Part shown: one piece after another, positions 51,701 through 64,000 of the stretch
Numbering within the stretch: position 1 is the first letter of the stretch
Layout of the letters: each line of letters begins with the position of its first letter
NCBI GenBank assembly: GCA_024686335.1
Contig: JAILCI010000054.1
Span: 1 to 64,000 of the forward strand
Reading direction: 5' to 3'
Length of the DNA stretch: 64,000 bases
Source: Bacteroidales bacterium
Lineage (GTDB): Bacteria > Bacteroidota > Bacteroidia > Bacteroidales > WCHB1-69
The notes under the pieces: model-generated
The model's input: the letters and a program-made list of their open reading frames with translations, nothing else
Databases searched by the model: none
What the model was told of the DNA's origin: nothing
Translations under genes and position numbers: made by a program

Positions 51701-52596
51701 TCCCCGTAATCGTATCCAAAGCGACGCATCTGCAATTCGCTATTGCGCCAATCCTTCAACACTTTCACTGAAATATCCAGGAATACATGTTTCTGGAGAA
51801 AATCTTCTATTGCCAAACGGGCTTCTGTTCCCAATTTCTTAATAGCAGCTCCTTTCTTACCAATAATGATAGCTTTCTGAGTATCACGTTCCACATATAA
51901 TGTAGCTCCGATACGAATCATCTGGTCATCCTCTTTATAGCTATCTACAACAACTTCAACGCTATAGGGAATCTCCTTCTGATATTGAAGAAGAATCTGC
52001 TCTCGAATTAGCTCAGAAACGAAGAATCGCATAGGGCGATCAGTAAGTGTATCTTTAGGAAAATAGGGCGGGCATAAAGGCAACAACTCTATGATTCTCT
52101 CGCATAATGCATCCACATTAAGGCGCTGTAGTGCTGAAATAGCAAAGACATCCGCTTGGGGAAATACCTGAGTCCATACCGCTTTAGCAGCCTCTATTTG
52201 TTCTTCGGTGCATTTATCTATCTTATTTATAATCAAAACGATGGGCTTGCCCAATTCTTTGATTCTATTTATCAATTCCTCATTATATTTTGTCTCGTTA
52301 CATTCTACAAGATAGAGAATGATATCAGCATCTTGGAGGGAATCAACCACAAAGCGCATCATCATCTTCTGCATCATATAGGCCGGATCCAGCACACCGG
52401 GAAGGTCCGAGTATACAATTTGAAAGTCGTCGCCATTAACAATACCCTTAATTCGGTGACGGGTGGTTTGGGCCTTGGAGGTCATAATAGAAATACGCTC
52501 CCCAACCAACTGGTTCATGAGCGTACTTTTTCCGACATTAGGATTGCCGATGATGTTGACAAAACCGGCTTTATGATTTTCAGGTATACTATTCAT
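51697..52596 (-). CDS. era: GTPase Era
   Basis: A 299-aa ribosome biogenesis GTPase. G1 GNPNVGKST is at about residues 16-24, and G3 appears as DLPG in YSDLPGVLD. G4 is NKIDKC at about 127. The C-terminal KH domain (IIGKKGAAIKKLGTEAR) binds the 3' end of 16S rRNA. ATG 52596 was chosen from the standard Era start; it overlaps lpxH by 8 bp, so the two are coupled. The gene is convergent with the CCG-domain gene, overlapping by 4 bp. Confidence 0.96.
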   Translation of the reverse strand: MNSIPENHKAGFVNIIGNPNVGKSTLMNQLVGERISIMTSKAQTTRHRIKGIVNGDDFQIVYSDLPGVLDPAYMMQKMMMRFVVDSLQDADIILYLVECNETKYNEELINRIKELGKPIVLIINKIDKCTEEQIEAAKAVWTQVFPQADVFAISALQRLNVDALCERIIELLPLCPPYFPKDTLTDRPMRFFVSELIREQILLQYQKEIPYSVEVVVDSYKEDDQMIRIGATLYVERDTQKAIIIGKKGAAIKKLGTEARLAIEDFLQKHVFLDISVKVLKDWRNSELQMRRFGYDYGD

Positions 52597-53380
52597 TATT
52601 AATATCTTCGTTAAAATTAAAGAGTTGTGGTTCCTCAATATCAGGAGTAATGAGAAGATAAGTTTTATGCTCCAACCAATCTCCACAGTTGAAATAGATA
52701 GATTTGTCTGACAAAACATACCTTTGTGGCACGTGACGATGGGCAAAAATAAAATAGTCTATCGAATCTGTCTTGAGCACTTGGCGAGCATAGCGCACTT
52801 GCGGTTCTTCCTCATCAAGAAAAATCAGATCCTCTTTTTTATGGGATTTCCGGCTTTTATATGAGAAAAATCGAGCAACAGCAAATGCTATACGTGGGTG
52901 TAACATACTGTATACAAACTGATTAGGCTTAAAAGCAAAAATCGATTTAATAAGTCGATAGCGGTATTGCTTGCCTCCTATACCATCACCATGCCCAATG
53001 ACACAACGCTTCCCATTGATAATAAACTGACGAGGATCATGATAAACTTGACAACCTATCTGTTCTGGAAAAAACTCTTGAAGCCACATATCATGGTTAC
53101 CCGTGAAGTAGTATATTTGCACTCCTTTGCATCGAAGGTCGTAAAAGATGTTAAAAAGCTTGAAATATCCTTTAGGCATTACATCCTGATATTCAAACCA
53201 AAAATCGAAGATATCACCCAGCAAAAAAAGGTGTTGGATTTTATCCGACATCTGATGCAGGAACTGTACCAGCAACTCTTCACGAAAACGGCTCTCACTA
53301 TCTGCCGGCACAGCAAAATGAGTGTCAGAGATAAAACAGGCGTTTCCTTGTATGGTGATAGGCTCTTCTGAAGATTTCAT
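52589..53380 (-). CDS. lpxH: UDP-2,3-diacylglucosamine pyrophosphatase
   Basis: A 263-aa calcineurin-like phosphoesterase of lipid A synthesis. The five metal motifs are visible: ISDTHF at about residue 18, LLGDIFDFW at about 55, GNHD at about 98, HGDG at about 134, and AHRH at about 212. It removes UMP from UDP-2,3-diacyl-GlcN on the inner membrane face. It lies 12 bp after the GT9 gene and overlaps era by 8 bp. LpxH rather than LpxI is indicated by fold and motifs. Confidence 0.93.
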   Translation of the reverse strand: MKSSEEPITIQGNACFISDTHFAVPADSESRFREELLVQFLHQMSDKIQHLFLLGDIFDFWFEYQDVMPKGYFKLFNIFYDLRCKGVQIYYFTGNHDMWLQEFFPEQIGCQVYHDPRQFIINGKRCVIGHGDGIGGKQYRYRLIKSIFAFKPNQFVYSMLHPRIAFAVARFFSYKSRKSHKKEDLIFLDEEEPQVRYARQVLKTDSIDYFIFAHRHVPQRYVLSDKSIYFNCGDWLEHKTYLLITPDIEEPQLFNFNEDINNE

Positions 53381-53392
53381 AGTAAATGAGTC

Positions 53393-54376
53393 TTAAAATT
53401 TATTAACCCACTCGGCCACCTCCACAGAGGAAATTTTCTTCATACACTTGAAGTGTTTGTGCGGGCATCTCTTATGACCAAGTTTGGAACATGGACGACA
53501 GTGCAAAGGATAGACCTCAAAATTGCGAAATTGAGTCCTCATACCTGGCATATAAGGATACATTCCAAATTCAGGAATTGTATTACCCCACAAGACTGCT
53601 GTTGGCTTTTGGAATGCAGCTGCAATATGCATTAATCCCGTATCTCCCGTGATTACACAATCAGCCTGTTGCAGGATAGAGGCCGTTTGAAAGAGCGTGT
53701 ATTTACCGCATCCATTATATGCGCGCTCACCCAAAGCATCTTCCACTTCCTCGGCTGCTTTTTTCACATCCTCGCCGCCCAGTAACATAACTGGTTTGTG
53801 AAGGATTCTGCCTATCTCTATAACTTTCTCCACAGGAATGCGTTTAGTTGCATGTGCTCCTGCCATTACTATTGCCACGAATCCATCTTCAAACACCATA
53901 GGAAAATCATCTTCGTCAAAAACACCACTTTCTGGAATATAAAATTCCAAACCTTTATGATCATTATAGACGCTCAGCATGCGAACGGCTTCAAAATAAC
54001 GATTGACGATATGAATATCGGGCAAAAAGTTGAGTTTCAAATGCACACACATCCATTTTTTAAAGTTGAGTTTCTTCAAACGTAAAGGAGTAATATGCAG
54101 GCGTCGGCACAATTGGCGAGAACGGTGATTATTTTGTAAGTCTACTACTGTATCAAAATTCTCGGCTTTCAAAGTATTGACAAGTTCATCCTTTTTGTCT
54201 GTATCATACAGATGCAAATGATCGATGTGCGGGTTATAGGCCAACACATCTTTCATTGATTTCTTAACTAAAAAGTGTAATTCAGACTTCGGAAACTGTT
54301 CCTTGACAGCTCTGATGACTGGTGTCGTCAGTACAATATCTCCGATTGAACTTAATCGGATTATTAAGATTTTCAT
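53393..54376 (-). CDS. GT9-family heptosyltransferase-like glycosyltransferase
   Basis: A 327-aa enzyme beginning KILIIRLSSIGDIVLTTPV, the GT9 (ADP-heptose:LPS heptosyltransferase) signature. The acceptor-proximal motif VITGDTGLMHIAAAFQKP is at about residues 238-255, followed by TAVLWG. It probably adds a sugar to the LPS core. ATG 54376 was chosen since the sequence before it is not conserved; the frame opens 27 bases earlier. It is 42 bp after the acyltransferase gene and 12 bp before lpxH. Confidence 0.9.
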   Translation of the reverse strand: MKILIIRLSSIGDIVLTTPVIRAVKEQFPKSELHFLVKKSMKDVLAYNPHIDHLHLYDTDKKDELVNTLKAENFDTVVDLQNNHRSRQLCRRLHITPLRLKKLNFKKWMCVHLKLNFLPDIHIVNRYFEAVRMLSVYNDHKGLEFYIPESGVFDEDDFPMVFEDGFVAIVMAGAHATKRIPVEKVIEIGRILHKPVMLLGGEDVKKAAEEVEDALGERAYNGCGKYTLFQTASILQQADCVITGDTGLMHIAAAFQKPTAVLWGNTIPEFGMYPYMPGMRTQFRNFEVYPLHCRPCSKLGHKRCPHKHFKCMKKISSVEVAEWVNKF

Positions 54377-54418
54377 TGACGACGGGGGTTGTATTTCATC
54401 CATAATAGTATAAAAAAT

Positions 54419-55564
54419 TTATTGATGTTCGTTAATAAATTTATGGTTATGATTATCTACAGGCGTACCATAAATGCGCAATAGATAATGCTTCATCTTC
54501 TCGGGGGCGACATCAGCACATACCGATTGACGTTGGAGATAGACCTGAAAATTAGCTTTGTCTTCCTCGGTATAAAAATCAGCATAAGTAGAAGCATTGT
54601 GCAGCATGTCGTTAGCTATATAGTTGTTCGGATAAAGTTGATAGTTTTGATATATCTGTTTATCTATCAATTTACAGACAGCATCCAATTTAAGGTTATT
54701 GTTCAATTCAGGATCGATAGTGTCAATTTCCTCATGCAAGGGAGTTCCCAGTGTTAGGGCAACACGACCTTTCTGTTGGAAAATACCATGTTTAATACTA
54801 CTAAAATCCTCTCCCGGCTGTTTTTCATAGTGTCCTAGTTCCTTCATCGCTTCCTCTCGGGCCTTCAAGGCATCACAGGGCTCATACTCATATGAGATAG
54901 TCATTGGAACAATGTTCATTGCCTTGATAGTTTGCAGCAGGTCTTTGGTATGACCCATAGTAATCATCTTCAAAAGACCTTGTTTTGTGAAGTCGTCGCC
55001 ATTTTTGGTACGCCCATCACGTTGAGCAATCCAAACAGACTCGTTATCTTCAAATAGACTCTGTTGAATATATGCAGCGAGATGGTGAGAATTTTCTAAA
55101 CGCTCGCGAATGTCGGTAGCATCACGTTTGACAACAATCATCTTATTTGTTCGACCAATCTCACCGACCAAAGGTGTTGTCAACAAATTGTTGCCAATGC
55201 AAATCCTGGAAGAAAGATGTCCGGAGACAAAAAAATAGTACTGCAACATTGCCGGATCAAAAGTAATATCACGGTGGTTGCTGATATACAGATATGACTT
55301 GTGGAGGTCGGTATTCTCGATGCCGGAAAGTGTCAAGCCATGTGTAGTAGATTTAATAAAGACCTCCAAGATCGGGCGGATAAAGTTAAGCTGAATATCA
55401 CTAATAGATTGCCACTTTTCAAGTCCGTCGCGAAATTCCTCCATGGAATAATTTGGAAGACATTGTCGCACAACATCCTGAAAGCGAGGTTCCTCGGACA
55501 ATCTTAGATAAGCAGCCTTAGCCTCTTCAAAATTATATGGTCTTATATCTTCAAATTCACCCAT
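54419..55564 (-). CDS. PlsC-like glycerol/lysophospholipid acyltransferase
   Basis: A 381-aa acyltransferase-like protein. The catalytic motif is LYISNHRDITFDPAML at about residues 97-112, with NHRD in the Asn-His-x4-Asp position. A second conserved block VWIAQRDGRTKNGDD occurs at about 180-194. It may acylate a lysophospholipid or ornithine lipid precursor; the family is common in Bacteroidota. ATG 55564 was chosen because a -7 box is at 55588-55595 in the longer frame. It heads the acyltransferase-GT9-lpxH-era unit. Confidence 0.82.
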   Translation of the reverse strand: MGEFEDIRPYNFEEAKAAYLRLSEEPRFQDVVRQCLPNYSMEEFRDGLEKWQSISDIQLNFIRPILEVFIKSTTHGLTLSGIENTDLHKSYLYISNHRDITFDPAMLQYYFFVSGHLSSRICIGNNLLTTPLVGEIGRTNKMIVVKRDATDIRERLENSHHLAAYIQQSLFEDNESVWIAQRDGRTKNGDDFTKQGLLKMITMGHTKDLLQTIKAMNIVPMTISYEYEPCDALKAREEAMKELGHYEKQPGEDFSSIKHGIFQQKGRVALTLGTPLHEEIDTIDPELNNNLKLDAVCKLIDKQIYQNYQLYPNNYIANDMLHNASTYADFYTEEDKANFQVYLQRQSVCADVAPEKMKHYLLRIYGTPVDNHNHKFINEHQ

Positions 55565-55587
55565 TTTAATGAATAAAAAATGCGCTG

Positions 55588-55595
55588 CAAAGATA
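55588..55595 (-). promoter_or_regulatory. -7 box of acyltransferase-to-era unit
   Basis: TATCTTTG on the minus strand followed by CAGCGC, 23 bp upstream of ATG 55564. Confidence 0.66.
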
Positions 55596-55637
55596 ATGAA
55601 TTTATTGATATAAAGAGGATAGGAAACGGATGGGCAC

Positions 55638-55883
55638 GGGGATGGTTCTCCTAGCGGAGATCTGGGGAAAGAGAATGGGTAAATCATTGGGATAATTGAT
55701 CCCCGTAGTAATCACACGAAGACTCTTTTGAATAGATGCAAACGCTTTAACTCCACGAGTCCCTCTGGAATCTCGTAGAGATTCCATCCCTGTAGAAACC
55801 CGTGAGGCCCCCGATTCCTACCTACGAAGCACGGCAAAATCATACGGACTCACCAAGGAATCTCGTAGAGATTCCATCTCAAA
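55638..55883. repeat. Left repeat block of the transposase cluster
   Basis: About 245 bp, directly repeated at 56739-56984. It holds an inverted pair of one element: a degenerate form at 55644-55663 (GGTTCTCC with GGAGATCT) and a form at 55767-55785 (GGAATCTC-GTA-GAGATTCC). The second form is followed by ATCCCTGTAG. A second copy of that hairpin is at 55857-55875. Between the block and the transposase (55884-55981) only the transposase promoter is seen. Confidence 0.85.
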
Positions 55884-55949
55884 ACAATCGTCAAAATTAA
55901 CTATAAATTGTAAAAAGCGTTGATTATCAAAATGTTACAAATAATATAT

Positions 55950-55957
55950 TATTTTTG
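55950..55957 (+). promoter_or_regulatory. -7 box of the IS200-like transposase gene
   Basis: TATTTTTG followed by CTGCC, 24 bp upstream of ATG 55982. The host-type promoter suggests active transcription. Confidence 0.64.
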
Positions 55958-55981
55958 CTGCCTTATAATTTATTAACTACT

Positions 55982-56446
55982 ATGGCTAATGTTTACTCCC
56001 AACTCTACAATCATTTCGTAATCGTAGTACAGCATCGCGACTGTTTGATTCAACCCGAATGGCAAGAAGAATTGCACAAATATATGACTGGATGTGTAAC
56101 CAACCACAAGAAATGTAAATTGCTCAGCATTGGAGGAATAGCCGATCATGTTCATCTTTTTGTTGGAATGGGACCTGACATTTCTCCTACTGAACTCATT
56201 ACTGATGTCAAAAGAAGTGCCTCCTTATGGATTAATCAAAAATTCTACAGCCCAGGGGTGTTCTCCTGGCAAAAAGGATATGGAGTATTCAGCCATGCGC
56301 GGTCTACCTTGTCAACCGTGTGCAGGTACATTCAAAACCAAGCAGAACATCACAAGACAAAAACAATGCGAGAAGAATATATCCATATGCTGAAAAATGC
56401 GGGGGTAGAATATGACGAGCAATACATATTCAAAAACATATTTTAA
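55982..56446 (+). CDS. IS200-like HUH tyrosine transposase
   Basis: A 154-aa Y1 transposase (TnpA, IS200/IS605 superfamily). The HUH motif is HVH at residues 56-58 (IADHVHLFVGM). The nucleophilic Tyr116 is in RYIQNQAEHH. The family end DEQYIFKNIF is complete. ATG 55982 was chosen over 55955, which lies in the -7 box. TnpA proteins of this class act on single-stranded DNA hairpins, and REP-associated relatives (RAYTs) do not carry terminal inverted repeats. It is flanked on both sides by palindromes, and its stop codon opens the 56442-56594 repeat. Domesticated or mobile status is undecided. Confidence 0.88.
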   Translation: MANVYSQLYNHFVIVVQHRDCLIQPEWQEELHKYMTGCVTNHKKCKLLSIGGIADHVHLFVGMGPDISPTELITDVKRSASLWINQKFYSPGVFSWQKGYGVFSHARSTLSTVCRYIQNQAEHHKTKTMREEYIHMLKNAGVEYDEQYIFKNIF

Positions 56447-56594
56447 TTCGTAGATGAATCCTCTACGAGGATAATCGGCGGATAGCAATAGGGAACGCGC
56501 GAGGCTACAGGGATGGATCTCCTAACGGAGATCCGGAGAAAAGAGTGTGGGAAAATCATCGGAATAATTGATTTTTCTAATAATCGCACGAAGA
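56442..56594. repeat. 153-bp direct repeat, copy 1
   Basis: Begins at the transposase stop and matches 56672-56824 at an offset of 230 bp with few differences. It includes a stem ATCCTC-TAC-GAGGAT (56458-56472). It also includes the leader CTACAGGGAT with hairpin GGATCTCC-TAAC-GGAGATCC (56515-56534). Confidence 0.88.
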
Positions 56595-56671
56595 CCCATT
56601 TAAATGCTAAAATGGATCTACGGGGATGGTTCTCCTAGCGGAGATCCAGGGAAAAATATACGAAAACGTCC

Positions 56672-56824
56672 TTTAATTCGTAGATGAATCCTCTACGAGG
56701 ATAATCGGCGGATAGCAATAGGGGACGCGCGAGGCTACAGGGATGGATCTCCTAACGGAGACCCGAAGAAAAGAGTGTGGGAAAATCATCGGAATAATTG
56801 ATTTTTCTAATAATCGCACGAAGA
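56672..56824. repeat. 153-bp direct repeat, copy 2
   Basis: Second copy, preceded by AATATACGAAAACGTCC. This resembles the end of the transposase coding sequence (CATATTCAAAAACATAT), so a degenerate 3' end of a second transposase copy may precede it. Its hairpin is GGATCTCC-TAAC-GGAGACCC (56745-56764), with one stem mismatch. Between the two copies is another hairpin, GGTTCTCC-TAGC-GGAGATCC (56628-56647). Confidence 0.85.
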
Positions 56825-56984
56825 TTCTTTTGAATAAATGCAAACGCTTTAACTCCGCGAGGCCCCTTGGAATCTCAGAGAGATTCCATCCCTGTAGAAA
56901 CCCGTGAGGCCCCCGATTTCTACCTACGAAGCACGGCAAAAGCACACGGACCCACCAAGGAATCTCGTAGAGATTCCATCTCAA
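56739..56984. repeat. Right repeat block of the transposase cluster
   Basis: Direct repeat of 55638-55883. It contains the inverted pair: CTACAGGGAT leader plus hairpin (56735-56764), then GGAATCTC-AGA-GAGATTCC (56869-56887) followed by ATCCCTGTAG. The hairpin GGAATCTC-GTA-GAGATTCC is again at 56959-56977. It overlaps the 153-bp repeat copy 2. Confidence 0.85.
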
Positions 56985-57063
56985 TCCCGAAAAAAATGTA
57001 TTTTCGCAGGTCACATGACGATAAATCTAATAAATTGTACAACATATACAAAATCAACAAATT

Positions 57064-58011
57064 ATGGAAGCTTTAACCCATACACAATTTGAATTTCCGA
57101 AACAAAAAAGCGTTTATCATGGCAAAGTTCGTGACGTGTATAACATTGACGACAAGGTCTTGGCAATGGTAGCCACCGACCGTATCTCAGCATTTGACGT
57201 TATCTTGCCGAAGGGTATTCCTTGTAAAGGTCAGATTTTGAATCAGATAGCAGCCAAGTTCTTGGATGCCACAGCCGACATCTGTCCGAATTGGAAATTA
57301 GCCACTCCGGACCCGCGCGTGACGGTGGGTGTCTTGTGCAAAGGCTTCCCTGTAGAGATGATTGTACGCGGTTATCTCTGCGGCAGCGCTTGGCGTTTTT
57401 ACAAAAACGGTGGCCGTAACCTCTGCGGTCATATCTTGCCCGAAGGCATGCGTGAGAACCAGAAGTTCCCGACACCCTTGATCACCCCGACCACCAAGGC
57501 AGAACAGGGCGAACACGATGCCGACATCTCCAAAGAGGAGATTCTCGCAAAAGGTCTGGTTTCTCCGGAAGACTACGCAGTTATTGAGGATTACACCATG
57601 AAGCTTTTCATGCGCGGCACCGAAATTGCTGCTAAGCAAGGTCTTATCCTCGTGGATACTAAATACGAATTTGGCAAGGCCGACGGCAAAATCTACCTCA
57701 TCGACGAAATCCATACGCCGGATTCATCACGTTATTTCTACGCTGACAAATATGCAGAGAACTTTGAGAAGGGACTACCGCAGAAACAACTCTCCAAAGA
57801 GTTTGTTCGCGAGTGGCTCATGGCCAACGGCTTCCAAGGTCAGAAAGGCCAAAAAGTGCCCGAGATGACACCGGAAGTAGTGGAAAACATCACCAAACGT
57901 TACATTGAGCTCTACGAGCATATCACGGGTGAGAAGTTTGAACCTGCCTCCGCCGTCAATGTGGAGAAGCAGATTTTCGACAACGTCAGCAACTGGCTGA
58001 AGAATTGTTAA
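57064..58011 (+). CDS. purC: Phosphoribosylaminoimidazole-succinocarboxamide synthase
   Basis: A 315-aa purine pathway enzyme that joins CAIR and aspartate using ATP. Motifs: [13 protein letters not shown] at about residues 19-31 (nucleotide binding), [16 protein letters not shown] at about 98-113, and [12 protein letters not shown] at about 218-229. The length fits the long form seen in Bacteroidota and yeast-like ADE1 relatives. It starts 80 bp past the repeat cluster. A near-consensus TATTTTCG is at 56999-57006. Confidence 0.96.
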   Translation: MEALTHTQFEFPKQKSVYHGKVRDVYNIDDKVLAMVATDRISAFDVILPKGIPCKGQILNQIAAKFLDATADICPNWKLATPDPRVTVGVLCKGFPVEMIVRGYLCGSAWRFYKNGGRNLCGHILPEGMRENQKFPTPLITPTTKAEQGEHDADISKEEILAKGLVSPEDYAVIEDYTMKLFMRGTEIAAKQGLILVDTKYEFGKADGKIYLIDEIHTPDSSRYFYADKYAENFEKGLPQKQLSKEFVREWLMANGFQGQKGQKVPEMTPEVVENITKRYIELYEHITGEKFEPASAVNVEKQIFDNVSNWLKNC

Positions 58012-58038
58012 GCTTCTTCCCTTCTTTTCAAAAAATAT

Positions 58039-58066
58039 AAACCCCGCAAGGAAAATTGCGGGGTTT
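58039..58066 (+). terminator. purC terminator
   Basis: Arms AAACCCCGCAA (58039-58049) and TTGCGGGGTTT (58056-58066), 6-base loop, then GTTTTTATG. It lies 27 bp past the stop. Confidence 0.9.
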
Positions 58067-58120
58067 GTTTTTATGTGTCATGCAATTCAAAAATGGGTTG
58101 AAAAGGAAATAAGACTTTGA

Positions 58121-58412
58121 CCCCGCAAAAAACTTGGATTTTTTATAATCTGCTGAATATAAATATTTTGCATTATTCTTCCGAAGAAAAAAAATGTATT
58201 AAGGGGTTCACCCCGCGAAAAACCTGAGTTTTTTATAATCAGCTGAATATGAATATTTTACCTTATCATTCCGAAGAAAAAAATATATTAAGGGTTTCAC
58301 CCCGAAAAAAACCTGAGTTTTTTATAATCAGCTGAATATGAATATTTTACCTTATTATTCGAAGAAAAAAAATTTATTAAGGGTTTCACCCCGAAAAAAA
58401 CTTGGATTTTTA
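58121..58412. repeat. 89/90-bp tandem repeat, three full units plus a partial
   Basis: Units start at CCCCG: 58121-58210, 58211-58299, 58300-58388, then a partial from 58389. Each has the order CCCCG, A-rich, TGAG or TGGA then TTTTTTATAATC, TGCTGAATAT or AGCTGAATAT, and ends GAAGAAAAA then TTAAGG. Units 2 and 3 are closest to each other. CCCCGCAA matches the purC terminator stem arm. The tract has no open frame and no known repeat family. Confidence 0.9.
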
Positions 58413-58460
58413 TAAACGTATGATTATCAAAGTATTAATTATGTACTGTTTATTTGTTTC

Positions 58461-58606
58461 GCCCCATCGGGGCTTCTGGTAAACCACACACCATCACAAC
58501 AGGGGTTTGCACCCCTGCCTGTAATCTATCGCCCTTTCAGGGCTACCGAGCCCGACAGACCGACTTTTTAAAACATCATCGGGGCTACCGAGCCCGGCAG
58601 ACCGCC
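58461..58606. repeat. GC-rich palindrome cluster before lacZ end
   Basis: GCCCC-ATC-GGGGC (58461-58473), CAGGGGT-TTGC-ACCCCTG (58500-58517), and two copies of GGGCT-ACCG-AGCCC (58540-58553 and 58582-58595). The last pair sits in a direct repeat that continues with CGGCAGACCG or CGACAGACCG. These differ from the surrounding AT-rich sequence and look like decayed REP elements. Confidence 0.7.
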
Positions 58607-58636
58607 GGCCTTCAAGACTCCAGAATATGTTTTGGT

Positions 58637-63515
<4,879 letters not shown>

Positions 63516-63519
63516 AGCG

Positions 63520-63527
63520 CAAAGATA
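63520..63527 (-). promoter_or_regulatory. -7 box very close to a start codon
   Basis: TATCTTTG on the minus strand followed by CGCT and then ATG. With the usual start point a few bases after the box, the mRNA would be leaderless or nearly so. It serves the gene at 62499-63515. Confidence 0.6.
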
Positions 63528-63536
63528 GTCTTTCTT

Positions 63537-64000
63537 TTAGTCATTTTTAATGAAAAAAATAGATTTTCTTTCCCTATCTTTGCAAAGAATCAAAAGATAT
63601 GTCCCTGATGATATAGCTCTATTATTCAACAAAATACAATTGTCTTTTAAAACACCTCCCGATACTTTCCGACCTAGCATATTGACAATTTCATATCGAG
63701 CACCCTCAAAATCTTGGGGAAAGTCGATACAAAGTTTATCATGGACGGGATTGGGATATAACTTGAATTCGGATGTGCGGTTTTGGTGATTGTGAATGTT
63801 TGTTGGATTATCAGAAACCCCGAATTCGCTAAGATACGGTAGAAGATAATCGCGCAGATTAACATGCCACAGCTGTGCAGGAAGGTCTATATCAACATCG
63901 GCCAGCGTGGTCTCGAAGTGTTCACTTGTTAGATAAAAGTCTAGGGCATTATGTGTAGCGACTGCCTCTATCTGAGCCCATGTTGAAAAGTCAAAATCTA
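63537..64000 (-). CDS. Partial secreted protein with T9SS type A sorting domain
   Basis: The last 153 residues of a gene whose start lies past the window edge; the frame is open from 64000 to TAA at 63537-63539. The first part (DFYLTSEHFETTLADVDIDL, then VNLRDYLLPYL) matches the C-terminus of the 338-aa paralogue at 62499. A C-terminal sorting domain follows: FKLYPNPVHDKLCIDFP, then YEIVNMLGRKVSGG and ISSGTYLLILCKDRERKSI, ending FFIKND. Such domains direct secretion through the type IX system and are cleaved at the surface. The two neighbouring paralogues therefore differ in export route. The 5' part is not visible. Confidence 0.83.
   Translation of the reverse strand, partial: DFDFSTWAQIEAVATHNALDFYLTSEHFETTLADVDIDLPAQLWHVNLRDYLLPYLSEFGVSDNPTNIHNHQNRTSEFKLYPNPVHDKLCIDFPQDFEGARYEIVNMLGRKVSGGVLKDNCILLNNRAISSGTYLLILCKDRERKSIFFIKND

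Noticed and set aside
58121-58412. CRISPR-like array after purC
   Set aside because: The units are nearly full-length repeats without unique spacers and there are no cas genes nearby.
63550-63789. 79-aa plus-strand reading frame at the right end
   Set aside because: It is antisense to the T9SS sorting domain of the partial gene, which reads as a good family match on the minus strand.

Overview
The window looks like a chromosome segment of a Bacteroidales-type bacterium (phylum Bacteroidota), probably uncultured. Four things point there. Most gene starts have a Bacteroidota -7 box (TAnnTTTG) close upstream, and Shine-Dalgarno sites are hard to find. The gene set fits: type III pantothenate kinase next to an outer-membrane barrel, a TPR protein and LptC; MacA, split MacB and TolC; an AtpB with a long periplasmic extension; and a B12-dependent ribonucleotide reductase. 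Type IX secretion sorting domains occur, one intact and one as a relic. Outer-membrane barrels and lipoproteins are frequent. No rRNA, tRNA, CRISPR array or prophage was found.

Layout. 1-9.9 kb, minus strand: typA-methyltransferase-aroB; coaX-barrel-TPR-lptC; umuD-umuC. 10-12.6 kb: small barrel, LolC/E-like permease, HigB/HigA toxin-antitoxin pair. 12.7-17.3 kb: tolC-macA-macB(ATPase)-macB(permease) efflux operon. 17.5-22.1 kb: recG, U32 peptidase, RluB-type pseudouridine synthase. 22.2-26 kb: a five-gene ECF sigma operon (sigma, two lipoproteins, a single-pass anti-sigma candidate, a barrel). 26.2-31.1 kb: HdeD-like, SUMF1-like, small barrel, DUF1295 and acyl-CoA ligase genes. 31.2-34.6 kb: tatD, a small barrel and an isolated F0 set (atpB-E-F) without F1 genes. 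34.7-37.8 kb: two-part chromate transporter, purE, prfA. 38-42.6 kb: ABC transporter, GntR regulator and S8 protease cluster. 42.9-45.1 kb: a small membrane protein, a T9SS relic and a HerA-like ATPase. 45.7-51.7 kb: metK-fabD behind a SAM-II-like riboswitch, then nrdJ and a CCG-domain protein. 51.7-55.6 kb: envelope genes (acyltransferase, GT9, lpxH) and era. 55.6-57 kb: an IS200-like transposase inside a dense palindromic repeat cluster. 57-64 kb: purC, repeat arrays, lacZ and two tandem paralogues, the second cut by the window end.

The main unexplained feature is repeat structure. Several palindrome families share a GTAG/CTAC flank, as REP elements do. They are dispersed between genes, reused as terminators, and inserted in frame inside lacZ. 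A distinct family, arranged as inverted pairs in direct-repeat blocks, surrounds the single IS200-like tyrosine transposase, an arrangement resembling REPIN/RAYT systems. Intergenic regions also carry exact 7-bp and 8-bp tandem tracts, and an 89/90-bp repeat follows purC.

Genes are tightly packed. Convergent neighbours often overlap at their stop codons, and operon neighbours overlap by 4-11 bp. Several starts were moved downstream of the longest reading frame because a -7 box or an intergenic repeat lies inside the longer version.
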